60,535 bases of DNA from Candidatus Cloacimonadota bacterium. GTDB taxonomy: Bacteria > Cloacimonadota > Cloacimonadia > Cloacimonadales > TCS61. The notes below the pieces were generated by a model. That model was not told where the DNA came from. It worked only from the letters and a program-made list of their open reading frames with translations, and ran no database searches. Position numbers and translations under genes: made by a program. Positions 52,846-60,535 of this stretch are shown here, one piece after another; position 1 is the stretch's first letter; every line of letters begins with the position of its first letter. The stretch covers positions 1 to 60,535 of the forward strand of contig JAUVLU010000011.1 in assembly GCA_030600585.1 (NCBI GenBank), read 5' to 3'.

Positions 52846-52878
52846 TGAAATTCTCTTGCCTGTCTCACGGTCTTGACC

Positions 52879-52990
52879 TTCGCAACGGTTTATTTCACGA
52901 TCAAGGTGATCGTGTTACTTCGCAATCAAGATGATTGCGTTACTTTCGCAACGGTCTTGTTTCACGATCAAGATGATTGCGTTACTTTCA
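52879..52990. repeat. imperfect tandem repeats with palindromic cores overlapping the tyrS stop
   Basis: Three units: CACGATCAAGGTGATCGTG, GCAATCAAGATGATTGC and CACGATCAAGATGATTGCG, each followed by TTACTT. The longer repeat TTCGCAACGGT...CACGATCAAG recurs about 65 bases apart. Each unit is a near-perfect inverted repeat around AAG/AAGA. The last unit supplies the final codons and stop of tyrS. Confidence 0.7.
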
Positions 52991-54167
52991 CAAATCGGCG
53001 TTTGCCTACTTTTATTACGCATTCATCTGTTATCTCATAAAATATGTCTGTGATCTTTTTGCCATCTATACTCACAGCATTCTGTTTTATCATTCTCCTG
53101 CCTTCTCCGCCGGAAACACAGGTTTTGCTTTTAGTTAAAATATCAATTACCTTCATCGGTGCTGAAATCATAAATTCAGGTATATCATCGGGAATATCTT
53201 TTTTCTTAAAGATAAGATTGAACTCTTCTTCTGCCGTTTCAGCAATTTCATATCCGTGATATAAGGCAACTATTTCACGTGCTAAACGCTGTTTAATTAT
53301 TTTAGGATTTATCTCGTCATTTTTTAGCTGCTTCTCAATTTTTTCTATCTCTTCCGGTGCAACTTTTGTGGCATAATTAAAATAATTAATGATCAGTTCA
53401 TCAGGAATCGACATTGTTTTCCCATATTTTTCTTTAGGAGAATCGAATACAGCAATATAATTATTGAGCGATTTACTCATCTTTTCATTGCCGTCCGTTC
53501 CCATTAAAATTGGAGAAAGAATTGCAATTTGCTGCGGTTTACCAAAATATTTCTGCATATCGCGTCCGGCAAGAATATTGAATTTCTGTTCGGTTGCGCC
53601 CAGTTCCACATCTGCTTCAATTGCTACGGAATCGTAGCTTTGCAGAATTGGATACATGAGTTCGTGCATCCCTAAACTTTGCCCGTTCTCATAGCGTTTA
53701 CGGAAGGTATCGTGTGCCATGAATTGCGCCAGTGTAAATTTTCCCATCAGTTTTAGCACATCAGACATCTTCATATCACCGAACCATTCGGTCTGCCAGC
53801 GAACTTCGGTTTTGTCTTTATCCAGCACCGCGTAAAGTTGTTCCATATATTTTTCTGCATTATTTTTAACCTGCTCAGCGGTAAGATGAGGACGTGTTTC
53901 ATCTTTTCCTGATGGATCACCGATCTGAGCTGTAAAATCACCAATAATAATAACTCCAATATGCCCCATATCCTGAAATTCACGCATCTTCCTGATCGGA
54001 ACCAAATGCCCGATATGAACATCGTATCCGGTGGGATCGATACCGTATTTTATGCGAAGCGGCTTTCCGGTTTCTTTAGATTTTTTTAATTTGGCAACTA
54101 ACTCCTTCTCGGAGATAATTTCTTCAACGCCTTTTTTTATCAGCTTCATTTCTTTATCAAATTTCAT
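52968..54167 (-). CDS. tyrS: tyrosyl-tRNA synthetase
   Basis: Class I synthetase charging tRNA-Tyr. The 399-residue protein has the HIGH motif in GIDPTGYDVHIGHLVP near residue 44, the KMSKS loop in NEKMSKSLNNY near 230, and an S4-like C-terminal domain (ITKSKTCVSGGEGRRMIKQN). The compact N-terminus resembles the TyrRS group found in many anaerobes (TyrZ-like). GAGGG precedes the ATG. The last residues, KVTQSS, and the stop codon come from a tandem repeat unit (52963-52989), so the natural C-terminus may have been altered by repeat growth. Upstream is the oriC region. Confidence 0.94.
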   Translation of the reverse strand: MKFDKEMKLIKKGVEEIISEKELVAKLKKSKETGKPLRIKYGIDPTGYDVHIGHLVPIRKMREFQDMGHIGVIIIGDFTAQIGDPSGKDETRPHLTAEQVKNNAEKYMEQLYAVLDKDKTEVRWQTEWFGDMKMSDVLKLMGKFTLAQFMAHDTFRKRYENGQSLGMHELMYPILQSYDSVAIEADVELGATEQKFNILAGRDMQKYFGKPQQIAILSPILMGTDGNEKMSKSLNNYIAVFDSPKEKYGKTMSIPDELIINYFNYATKVAPEEIEKIEKQLKNDEINPKIIKQRLAREIVALYHGYEIAETAEEEFNLIFKKKDIPDDIPEFMISAPMKVIDILTKSKTCVSGGEGRRMIKQNAVSIDGKKITDIFYEITDECVIKVGKRRFVKVTQSS

Positions 54168-54413
54168 TTAACCCTCTACCTACTTAAATTATTAAGCTTT
54201 TCCAATACCTTGAAAGTAGATTTCTTTGTCAAATAATTTAAGAAATCCTCGAATTCATTCCTAAATTTAACAACATAAACAATAATGCATTTCAAATTAT
54301 TGTTTTCACTTTTTTATTTAGACTTCACATTGAAATTCATTATTAAGCTTATTACCTGTATTTATCCGTGTTCACATTCGGTTAGCGGTTATTTTTTTTG
54401 TCTCAATTTTTAG

Positions 54414-54733
54414 TTATCCACAAAAAAGTGTTAATTATGTGCAAAATATAGAGTTGAAGCAGCATATTGTGGATAACTTTAATAATATTATTAACTTGTA
54501 TCTGTTTGCATTATATTAAGTTAAGTGCCGCATATAATAGTTTATCCACAATGGTTCAACTATTTTACAGACTTGACAAATAAACTTTTGTTTTCATTTT
54601 CGTTGTTAAATTAGTGATAGAGATAGTTTACATGAAATTTTGAATTGTGGATAAGTTTCTGTTTTCTTGGTATTGTTGAGCTTAACCATTTGAAAGATAA
54701 TGTGTTAGCTTCAGTGTAAAATTATGTGGATAA
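54414..54733. other. oriC: left part of the replication origin, five DnaA boxes
   Basis: Five perfect 9-mer DnaA boxes: TTATCCACA at 54414-54422 and 54542-54550, and the complement TGTGGATAA at 54468-54476, 54646-54654 and 54725-54733. They lie within a 631-bp gene-free, very AT-rich stretch (54168-54798) upstream of dnaA. TTGACA at 54574 could be part of a dnaA promoter, which would make dnaA autoregulated. The unwinding element is probably one of the AT-rich stretches, but I cannot place it. Confidence 0.88.
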
Positions 54734-54798
54734 GTTGTGTATAAAAAATATGTGTTTCTCATTGATCGGCAATCACAGAAAGAGTTTAAGGGTGTTTT

Positions 54799-56136
54799 AT
54801 GAATAATTATGACGAGTTTTGGTCTGGAGTCCTTGATACACTTCGGGAAAATATCAGCGAGCAGGGTTTTAATACGTGGTTTGGTGAAACTGAAGTTATT
54901 AATATGGAAAATGACAAACTTACGGTAAAAGTTCCAACTCAATTTATAGCAGATTATTTAAATTCAAATTATAGTGAATTAGTATCTGAAATTTGTTTTA
55001 ATTTATTTAAGAATAAATATAATATACGTTTCACTGGAATTAATCCTGCAAGACCGGAGAAGAGACACGCTGTTAAACAGCCGACGAAGAATATCGCCAG
55101 CTACCAAACCAAACTTAATAAAAATTACAATTTCAATGAATTCGTAATAGGAACAAATAACAGATTTGCTCATTCAGCTTCCTTAGCGGTTGCCGAATCA
55201 CCTGGGACAACATACAATCCACTTTTTATTTATGGCGAATCGGGGATGGGAAAAACACATCTCATGCAAGCTGTTGGAAATTTTGTAATGGAAGAACTGG
55301 AAGATAAGAAAGTTTTTTATATTACCACAGAAGAATTCACGAACGAAATGATAGATAATATTAGAAATAATTCCATGCCTGCTTTCCGAAATAAATTCCG
55401 CAATTTTGATGTCTTATTAATAGATGATATTCATTTCCTTTCTAAAAAAGAGGGAACTCAGGAAGAATTCTTTCATACATTCAATGCCCTTTATGAAAAG
55501 AAAAAACAGATCGTACTCACCAGCGACAGACCACCTAAGGATATTCCCGACCTGGAAAAAAGACTTGTTACAAGATTTGAATGGGGACTTTTGGCAGATC
55601 TGAAAAGCCCCGATTTTGAAACTCGTGTTGCCATCTTGAAGAAAAAAGCTGAATTTGAAGAAATCTGGCTTAAAGATGAAGTGATTGAATTTATTGCCGA
55701 ACATATTTACAGCAATGTGCGCGCTTTGGAAGGTTCACTCATCCGCATTCTTGCATTTGCTTCCTACAATAATCTTAATACTGAAGATATTACGGTTGAT
55801 GATATCAGTGAAATACTCATCGATATGATCTCTGATAAAATTAAGGATGTGAATCTTGAAACAATCATGCAAAAGGTTTGCGAAGCTTATAATATTACTT
55901 CTACACAGATATTCGATAAAACCAGAAAGAAGAACATTGCTTTCCCACGACAGATCGCAATGTATCTTTCCAACCTGCTTATCACACAGTTATCTCTAAA
56001 AGAAATAGCACAATATTACCAGAGAAAAGATCACACCACCGTGCTTCATGCCAAAAAAACTATAGAGAAGCAATTTAAGGAAGATCGTGAACTCAGAATC
56101 CAGATAGAAAAACTCATTAAGGATATAAAAAGATAG
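54799..56136 (+). CDS. dnaA: chromosomal replication initiator DnaA
   Basis: DnaA binds 9-mer boxes and opens oriC. The 445-residue protein has the domain I start (FWSGVLDTLRENISEQGFNTWF), a short linker, and the AAA+ domain with Walker A GESGMGKTH near residue 145, Walker B LLIDDIHFLS near 207, and sensor motifs including TSDRPPKDIPDLEKRLVTRFEWGL. The C-terminal HTH domain carries the signature YYQRKDHTTVLHAKKTIE near 405. Length is typical. No dnaN follows, which breaks the common dnaA-dnaN order. DnaA boxes flank it on both sides. Confidence 0.97.
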   Translation: MNNYDEFWSGVLDTLRENISEQGFNTWFGETEVINMENDKLTVKVPTQFIADYLNSNYSELVSEICFNLFKNKYNIRFTGINPARPEKRHAVKQPTKNIASYQTKLNKNYNFNEFVIGTNNRFAHSASLAVAESPGTTYNPLFIYGESGMGKTHLMQAVGNFVMEELEDKKVFYITTEEFTNEMIDNIRNNSMPAFRNKFRNFDVLLIDDIHFLSKKEGTQEEFFHTFNALYEKKKQIVLTSDRPPKDIPDLEKRLVTRFEWGLLADLKSPDFETRVAILKKKAEFEEIWLKDEVIEFIAEHIYSNVRALEGSLIRILAFASYNNLNTEDITVDDISEILIDMISDKIKDVNLETIMQKVCEAYNITSTQIFDKTRKKNIAFPRQIAMYLSNLLITQLSLKEIAQYYQRKDHTTVLHAKKTIEKQFKEDRELRIQIEKLIKDIKR

Positions 56137-56258
56137 TTATCCACATATTCACATGGTGGTATGTTGATAGAAGTTTATAAATTGATCTTTAAAAAATTAG
56201 AAAAATAAAATGTGGATAACTCAAATTCCATAAACAGAATAGCCACAAGTTATCCACA
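56137..56258. other. oriC: right part of the replication origin, three DnaA boxes
   Basis: Perfect boxes TTATCCACA at 56137-56145 (immediately after the dnaA stop) and 56250-56258, and TGTGGATAA at 56211-56219. With the five upstream this makes a bipartite origin, as in Bacillus-type oriC. Confidence 0.85.
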
Positions 56259-56377
56259 CAAAATAGAAAAACCTATTCTATTGAAAAATAGAAAGTTAAG
56301 TAGTCTTTTTTATGGTTATCATCATATACACAGCACCTACTAGGACTACTAATATTTATAATAAAAAAGGAGTTTAA

Positions 56378-57643
56378 ATGAATATAGGAATCAAAACAAT
56401 CGGTATTATCATGTTTATTTCATTAATTGTGATAAGTTGTACCCAAAAGGATAATCTTGTTGGAACAGGAGGATCCGGAGAACACACTCCAATAAATACA
56501 ACTATTGATCATACTAATTTCACAAAAATATATAGCTATGAAGATAGCTGTGCATACAATAATTCTAATTCAATGGTTATTGGAAACTATGAAGAAGAAA
56601 TTGCCTACGGTTTAATATGCTTTACAAGTCTGCCGGATACATTCTCCGAAATATCGAGTGTAAATATCAGCTTGAAAATTAAAGACCGTAATAATTTTGA
56701 GATTGTAGATAATACAACTCTAAAGCTTGCTAAAATAAATGATATTGAATGGTATGAAAATGCTACATGGTGGGTTTCTTCAGATTCTACAGAATGGAGT
56801 GGTGAACATTTTAGCGAAACCGATTATATTGATCTGCTGCCGGATGAATATGAAATTGAATGCGAAGATGATTCAATTAATATTATCTTTTTAGAAACAA
56901 ATATTCTTGAAGATTGGATAAATGATGAAGATAATAATAATTCCGGTCTGGTTATTTATTCCGATACCGATGGTTTCCTGGATATTTACGCTTCAGAATA
57001 TTCAAATGATGAAAATCCGATATTAACTTTTGAATACAAAGAAACCGCAGAAGATACATTAACTACAAAAACTATTTCTACCTGTTACGATTGTATGATC
57101 TACGAAACAGATAATGAATTTGGAAAATGGGAAAATGAATTGAAAATATCGAATATTCAACCAATAAAGATATACACCAAATTTGATATTCTGGAATCCA
57201 CATTTATTGATGTACTTCCTGCTGAATATATAATTGAAAATGCCGATACAGCACTTTTCCTGCAGAGAATAACAATAAATAAAGCCGAACTAATTTTAAA
57301 TAATGATGGAACCAATGCGTATCCTCTGACCGGCTCGATATATTTAAGCCCGTATTTTGTTATAGCCGACACCATAAACACAGACGATCCGAATCTTCCA
57401 TTACTAACAAATGATGATATTGATGATCTATATATAAGTAGTTCAACCGATACTTTACAGAGTGAACAAATAGCAATCGATATAACAAAAATTATCCAAT
57501 ATTATATTTCTGATGGAGATGAATACGAAAACAAAGGAATTGTTTTAAGATCATTAAATGTTAATGATAATTTTATACACACCGAATTTGATCTGGAGCC
57601 TGAAATAAAAATAACCTTTACTCCGCCATATTTTGAAGAATGA
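56378..57643 (+). CDS. large predicted lipoprotein of unknown function
   Basis: A 421-residue protein with a lipoprotein signal peptide (lipobox IVISC, cysteine at residue 21). The mature protein is beta-rich, acidic and poor in known motifs. Two halves show similar patterns (YSYEDSCAYNNSNSMVIGNYEEEI near 50 and ISTCYDCMIYETDNEFGKWENEL near 235, each followed by predicted strands), suggesting an internal duplication. DNRLRE-type beta domains are one possibility. AAAAAGGAG precedes the ATG. The parvulin gene follows 13 bases later, so the two are likely cotranscribed. Confidence 0.65.
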   Translation: MNIGIKTIGIIMFISLIVISCTQKDNLVGTGGSGEHTPINTTIDHTNFTKIYSYEDSCAYNNSNSMVIGNYEEEIAYGLICFTSLPDTFSEISSVNISLKIKDRNNFEIVDNTTLKLAKINDIEWYENATWWVSSDSTEWSGEHFSETDYIDLLPDEYEIECEDDSINIIFLETNILEDWINDEDNNNSGLVIYSDTDGFLDIYASEYSNDENPILTFEYKETAEDTLTTKTISTCYDCMIYETDNEFGKWENELKISNIQPIKIYTKFDILESTFIDVLPAEYIIENADTALFLQRITINKAELILNNDGTNAYPLTGSIYLSPYFVIADTINTDDPNLPLLTNDDIDDLYISSSTDTLQSEQIAIDITKIIQYYISDGDEYENKGIVLRSLNVNDNFIHTEFDLEPEIKITFTPPYFEE

Positions 57644-57656
57644 TCTGAGGTAAAAT

Positions 57657-58448
57657 ATGAAGAGATTATTAATTCTTATCTTTGTAATTGCATTGTTTTC
57701 CTGCGTTCAAACAGATGAAGAAAATATTGTGGCTAGAGTAAATGATATTAAACTTACAATGGATGAATTTAAAGCAAATTTCTCTGATAATGAATGGAAT
57801 AATATTACGGTTGAAGAGAAAAAAGAATTTATCAGGGATTGGGTGCAACTTACCTTATTAGCTCAGGAAGCCGATCTATTAGAGATTTCTCAATCTAATA
57901 GAATAAAACAACGAATTAAATCTGCTGAAATTAATATAAAAGCTAATGCTCTTATTGCAGCCAAACTTACAGATGTTACAGTATCGGAAGATGAACTATT
58001 TAATTACTACAAGATCCACAAAAGTGAATATCAAATAAGTTTTAAAGAGTATAAAGTGCAAAGAATATTTACAAAGGAAAAAGCAAAACTAAAGGGAATA
58101 TTCGATGCAATTAAAACCACCTCTTTTAAGGATGCTGCTATTGAATATTCGGAAGAAACTGCCGGTAAAAATGGAGGATATATTGGATTCCTTTCACAAA
58201 AAAACGCACATGAAAATATTTGGAATGCTTTAGCTTCCCTGAAAAAATACCACTATACAAGCGTGGAAACAAATAGAGGTTTTTATATATTAAGATTTTA
58301 TGATACGAGAACAGTTTATGCGAATAAAACCTTTTTAGAAGTTAAAGACAAAATCAGAGAAACAGTTACAAAAAAGAAAAAAGAAGAAGTATATAATAAT
58401 TTGATAAAAGAACTGAAAAATAAATCTGAAATTACAATTTCAATTTAA
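57657..58448 (+). CDS. parvulin-type peptidyl-prolyl isomerase lipoprotein
   Basis: A 263-residue exported protein with lipobox ALFSCVQ (cysteine at 16). It has an N-terminal SurA/PrsA-like helical chaperone part and a C-terminal parvulin (PpiC) domain: VQRIFTKEKAK, AIEYSEETAGKNGGYIGFLS and TSVETNRGFYILRFYD are the usual strand-loop pattern, somewhat diverged. It probably assists folding of envelope proteins in the periplasm. Its stop lies 11 bases before the next start, and the two genes form a parvulin tandem. Confidence 0.8.
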   Translation: MKRLLILIFVIALFSCVQTDEENIVARVNDIKLTMDEFKANFSDNEWNNITVEEKKEFIRDWVQLTLLAQEADLLEISQSNRIKQRIKSAEINIKANALIAAKLTDVTVSEDELFNYYKIHKSEYQISFKEYKVQRIFTKEKAKLKGIFDAIKTTSFKDAAIEYSEETAGKNGGYIGFLSQKNAHENIWNALASLKKYHYTSVETNRGFYILRFYDTRTVYANKTFLEVKDKIRETVTKKKKEEVYNNLIKELKNKSEITISI

Positions 58449-58459
58449 TGGGAGAATTA

Positions 58460-59722
58460 ATGAAAAAAATATTATTGATAATTATCACACTACTGATCAT
58501 GGCTTCATTATCCGCAGAAATAGTTGATAAAATAATTGCTAAAGTTGGAAGAGAAATAATTCTGATAAGTGACCTTAATAAAAGAATGCAGCAATTGAAT
58601 GCTTCCGGAATGGCTATGGATGAGATAACACAATTTGATGTTTTGAATGATATGATCGAATCTAAATTGATCATCCAGAAAGCTAAAGAAGAAGAATATG
58701 AAGTTGATGAACAAATGATAAAAGAAACGGCAGAAAATCAGATCAAACAGGTTGCATCTCAATTTCCAAGTGAAATAGAATTTAAAAAAGAACTCAGAAA
58801 TGCCGGTCTTTCCGTGCCCGATCTAAAAGATTATTATATCCAAATGATTACGGAAGAACAATTGAAAACACAAATCATTCAACATAATATTAAAAGCAAG
58901 ATCCACATAACCGAAGGCGAAATCGAAGAATATTATAAAGAAAATAAAGTTGATATTCCTTTCCGACCTGAGATGTATCAGATAGGAATGATCGTGCGTT
59001 TTATTGAAGCCGGAGGAGACACTAAAAATAAAATATTAGTGGAAATAAACAAGATTAGAGATAAACTAAATGAAGGCGCCGATTTTGCTGAACTCGCTAA
59101 AGAATACAGCGACTGTCCTTCCGGAGCAAATGGTGGTAATCTTGGTTTTTTTGGAAAAGGAATGATGGTTAAACCATTTGAAGAAGCTGCTTTTGCTTTG
59201 ATGCCGGGTGAGATCAGTGAAGTTGTCGAAACTCAATTCGGATTCCATATAATAAAAGTTTTAGAGAAAAAAGGTAATGAAGTTAATGCCGGTCATATTC
59301 TAAAAAAGGTAGAAGCGAACAAAGATGATGTACAGGCTAATATTCAATTAATGGAAAATATTTTAGAAAAACTCGCAAATGGAGAAGATTTTGCTGAACT
59401 GGCTAAAACATATTCGGAAGATGAAGAGTCGGCAGTAATGGGCGGAATAATTGGAGAATTTGCAAAAGATACATATCCCGAAATGTTCAAAAAACACTTA
59501 GAAAATCTTGATGTTGGAGAAAACACCGGATTAGTTAGAGAGCAGGAAAACTTCTATATTTTTTCAATTCTAAATAAGATTCCCGAAAGAGAATTTAAAT
59601 ACACTGAGATATTTGATAGATTAAAAGAAATGGTAACTTCCCAAAAAGAAATCGAACTTTATGGAAACTGGATAAAAGAATTAATGCAGGAAACATACGT
59701 CGAAATTTTGATAGAAGAATAG
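58460..59722 (+). CDS. surA: SurA-like periplasmic chaperone with two parvulin domains
   Basis: A 420-residue protein. Signal peptide residues 1-17 (ILLIIITLLIMASLSA), then the SurA N-terminal domain beginning VDKIIAKVGREIILISDLNKR. Parvulin domain 1 has FAELAKEYSDCPSGANGGNLGFF near 215 and FGFHIIKVLEKKG; parvulin domain 2 has AGHILKKV and FAELAKTYSEDEES near 315. SurA escorts outer-membrane proteins to BAM. The ATG at 58460 was chosen because GGGAG lies five bases upstream and the signal peptide starts there; an ATG at 58448 would overlap the upstream stop. Confidence 0.88.
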   Translation: MKKILLIIITLLIMASLSAEIVDKIIAKVGREIILISDLNKRMQQLNASGMAMDEITQFDVLNDMIESKLIIQKAKEEEYEVDEQMIKETAENQIKQVASQFPSEIEFKKELRNAGLSVPDLKDYYIQMITEEQLKTQIIQHNIKSKIHITEGEIEEYYKENKVDIPFRPEMYQIGMIVRFIEAGGDTKNKILVEINKIRDKLNEGADFAELAKEYSDCPSGANGGNLGFFGKGMMVKPFEEAAFALMPGEISEVVETQFGFHIIKVLEKKGNEVNAGHILKKVEANKDDVQANIQLMENILEKLANGEDFAELAKTYSEDEESAVMGGIIGEFAKDTYPEMFKKHLENLDVGENTGLVREQENFYIFSILNKIPEREFKYTEIFDRLKEMVTSQKEIELYGNWIKELMQETYVEILIEE

Positions 59723-59860
59723 TGAGAAAGAATTAGCTCACCTGTCTTCATCCCAAATACTAACGGGATTACGCCAAGGCAGGCGGATCAACACGGATTT
59801 AAAGGATGAAATTATTTGTATAAAGAATTATCAAATTTTGGAAGTTTTAGTTGGTAGATA

Positions 59861-60331
59861 ATGAGAAAATTTTCTGAATATCTTTCAACCCTGTTTGGGA
59901 TCGGCTACTTTCCTAAAGCTCCGGGAACAGCCGGAACTCTCTTTGCTGCGACTGTTTATTTTGTGTTACCGAATCATTGGTTTTATGGTTGGCAGAATTC
60001 TACACTTGCCCTAATTGCAATTTTGATCGGCAGTATCATTTCAGTATTTTTCATCTCTAAAGCAGAAGAAGAACTCGGACACGATAACGGCAAGATAGTC
60101 ATAGATGAATTCTGGGGTTATTTTATAGCCGTCTTGTTCCTGCCAAAAACATTGACGGTTATCATTACAGCGTTTATTCTATTTAGAATTTTCGATATTC
60201 TCAAACCCGAGCCGGTTAATGTTCTGCAAAAATTACCCAAAGGCTGGGGCGTGATGGCAGATGATATTATGGCGGGAATTTACGCTAATATTGTTTTACA
60301 AATTGTAATTCGGTTGATTCCGAAGAATTGA
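59861..60331 (+). CDS. pgpA: phosphatidylglycerophosphatase A
   Basis: PgpA removes phosphate from phosphatidylglycerophosphate to give phosphatidylglycerol in the inner membrane. The 156-residue polytopic protein has the family hallmarks GIGYFPKAPGTAGTL near 13, IVIDEFWGYFIAV near 79 (catalytic acidic residues), and FRIFDILKPEPVNVLQKLP near 107, then GVMADDIMAG near 130. No strong ribosome site is seen. It is preceded by a 138-bp gap and followed by a hairpin at 60367-60392. Confidence 0.92.
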   Translation: MRKFSEYLSTLFGIGYFPKAPGTAGTLFAATVYFVLPNHWFYGWQNSTLALIAILIGSIISVFFISKAEEELGHDNGKIVIDEFWGYFIAVLFLPKTLTVIITAFILFRIFDILKPEPVNVLQKLPKGWGVMADDIMAGIYANIVLQIVIRLIPKN

Positions 60332-60366
60332 TTCATCCTGCTTTAATTATTTGAATCCCTCTGCTG

Positions 60367-60392
60367 TCTCCCTTTTAGTAAGAAAAGGGAGA
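60367..60392 (+). terminator. hairpin after pgpA
   Basis: TCTCCCTTTT and AAAAGGGAGA form 10-bp arms with an AGTAAG loop, 36 bases after the pgpA stop. There is no U-tract, so termination is uncertain. Confidence 0.4.
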
Positions 60393-60394
60393 TC

Positions 60395-60535
60395 TGTCCA
60401 GTCCTAAATACGGTTGTCACTTTTTTTTGTTTTTTCTCCCTAAAGTCCAACCTGCAGGTTGGACTTTAGGCTGCTTTTTTATTATCATTTTCATTATAAA
60501 CTTCTGTAGGGGTTTTATAAGCAAGACTTAAATGC
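60395..60535 (-). mobile_element. end of an IS3-family insertion sequence, truncated by the window
   Basis: The likely end starts near 60395 with TGTCCAGTCC, a plausible terminal inverted repeat. The IS continues out of the window. Inside are a perfect 32-bp palindrome (60439-60470; 14-base arms starting CCTAAAGTCC) and the transposase tail. The outer boundary is inferred. Confidence 0.5.
60466..60535 (-). CDS. C-terminal end of an IS3-family transposase (orfB/integrase), partial
   Basis: The minus-strand frame reads HLSLAYKTPTEVYNENDNKK, then AA and stop. H-x-S-L-x-Y-K-T-P-x-E-V is the hallmark C-terminus of IS3-family (DDE integrase) transposases. The stop codon lies inside the 32-bp palindrome, which may act as the element's terminator. 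Confidence 0.75.
   Translation of the reverse strand, partial: HLSLAYKTPTEVYNENDNKKAA

Noticed and set aside
52879-52990. CRISPR-like array
   Set aside because: Units are imperfect, spacers are not unique or uniform, and no cas genes are near.
1-60535. tRNA or rRNA genes
   Set aside because: I looked for T-loop and rRNA signatures and recognised none; a covariance search would be needed to exclude them.

Overview
The window is AT-rich bacterial chromosome, apparently from an anaerobic Gram-negative member of the Fibrobacteres-Chlorobi-Bacteroidetes superphylum. The best guess is Candidatus Cloacimonadota or a close relative. This is inference, resting on: four large exported proteins that end in type IX secretion (Por) C-terminal sorting domains of the 'NPFNP ... 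SSGVYFY ... KMLLLK' kind; a PorV/PorQ-like outer-membrane protein; BamD, SurA-like and LolA-like envelope factors; a tungsten-type aldehyde:ferredoxin oxidoreductase; and a GlmL-family ATPase. No rRNA or tRNA gene was recognised.

Layout. 1-3.4 kb: 3' part of transketolase, a TerB-like protein, a LolA-like periplasmic protein. 3.4-7.5 kb: an integron-like cassette array read on the minus strand, with two cassettes carrying three genes (two PD-(D/E)XK nuclease-like), attC-like elements and a decayed tyrosine-recombinase relic. 7.5-20.9 kb: housekeeping genes (mfd, a polysaccharide-type SLBB protein, sugar epimerase and aminotransferase, an orphan etfB, lgt, a lipoprotein, purB, a PSD-like protein, pssA, comF). 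21-35 kb: secreted proteins (beta-helix protein, second sorting-domain protein, M6-like protease homologue, PorV-like protein, subtilisin) with efp and a zinc-ribbon gene between them. 35-39 kb: a HEAT-like protein, greA, an M18 aminopeptidase, bamD, nadD. 39-42.5 kb: an isolated three-gene unit (small basic protein, GlmL-like ATPase, barrel-sandwich/KOW protein) closed by a terminator. 42.5-46.3 kb: a type II restriction-modification locus (MvaI/BcnI-like nuclease, C-type regulator, two methyltransferases) and a GNAT gene flanked by direct repeats. 46.3-48.6 kb: aldehyde ferredoxin oxidoreductase with a structured leader. 48.6-50.5 kb: a second integron-like array (GIY-YIG and DUF6680-like genes) with a second recombinase relic. 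50.5-54.2 kb: glnA, an M50 protease, tyrS. 54.2-56.3 kb: oriC, with eight perfect DnaA boxes on both sides of dnaA. 56.4-60.5 kb: a lipoprotein, two parvulin-type chaperones, pgpA, and the end of an IS3-family element.

The most notable observation is the pair of minus-strand cassette arrays 43 kb apart. In each, a truncated recombinase C-terminus is followed by an 84-bp block that is identical between the two arrays and then by gene cassettes. Each cassette starts with a short core-site sequence whose complement recurs just after its last gene, at the start of a ~126-136 bp attC-like element. This is the layout of integron cassettes, in the unusual arrangement where the integrase points the same way as the cassettes. 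The cassettes carry nuclease-fold and membrane proteins of unknown role, which are plausible phage-defence candidates.
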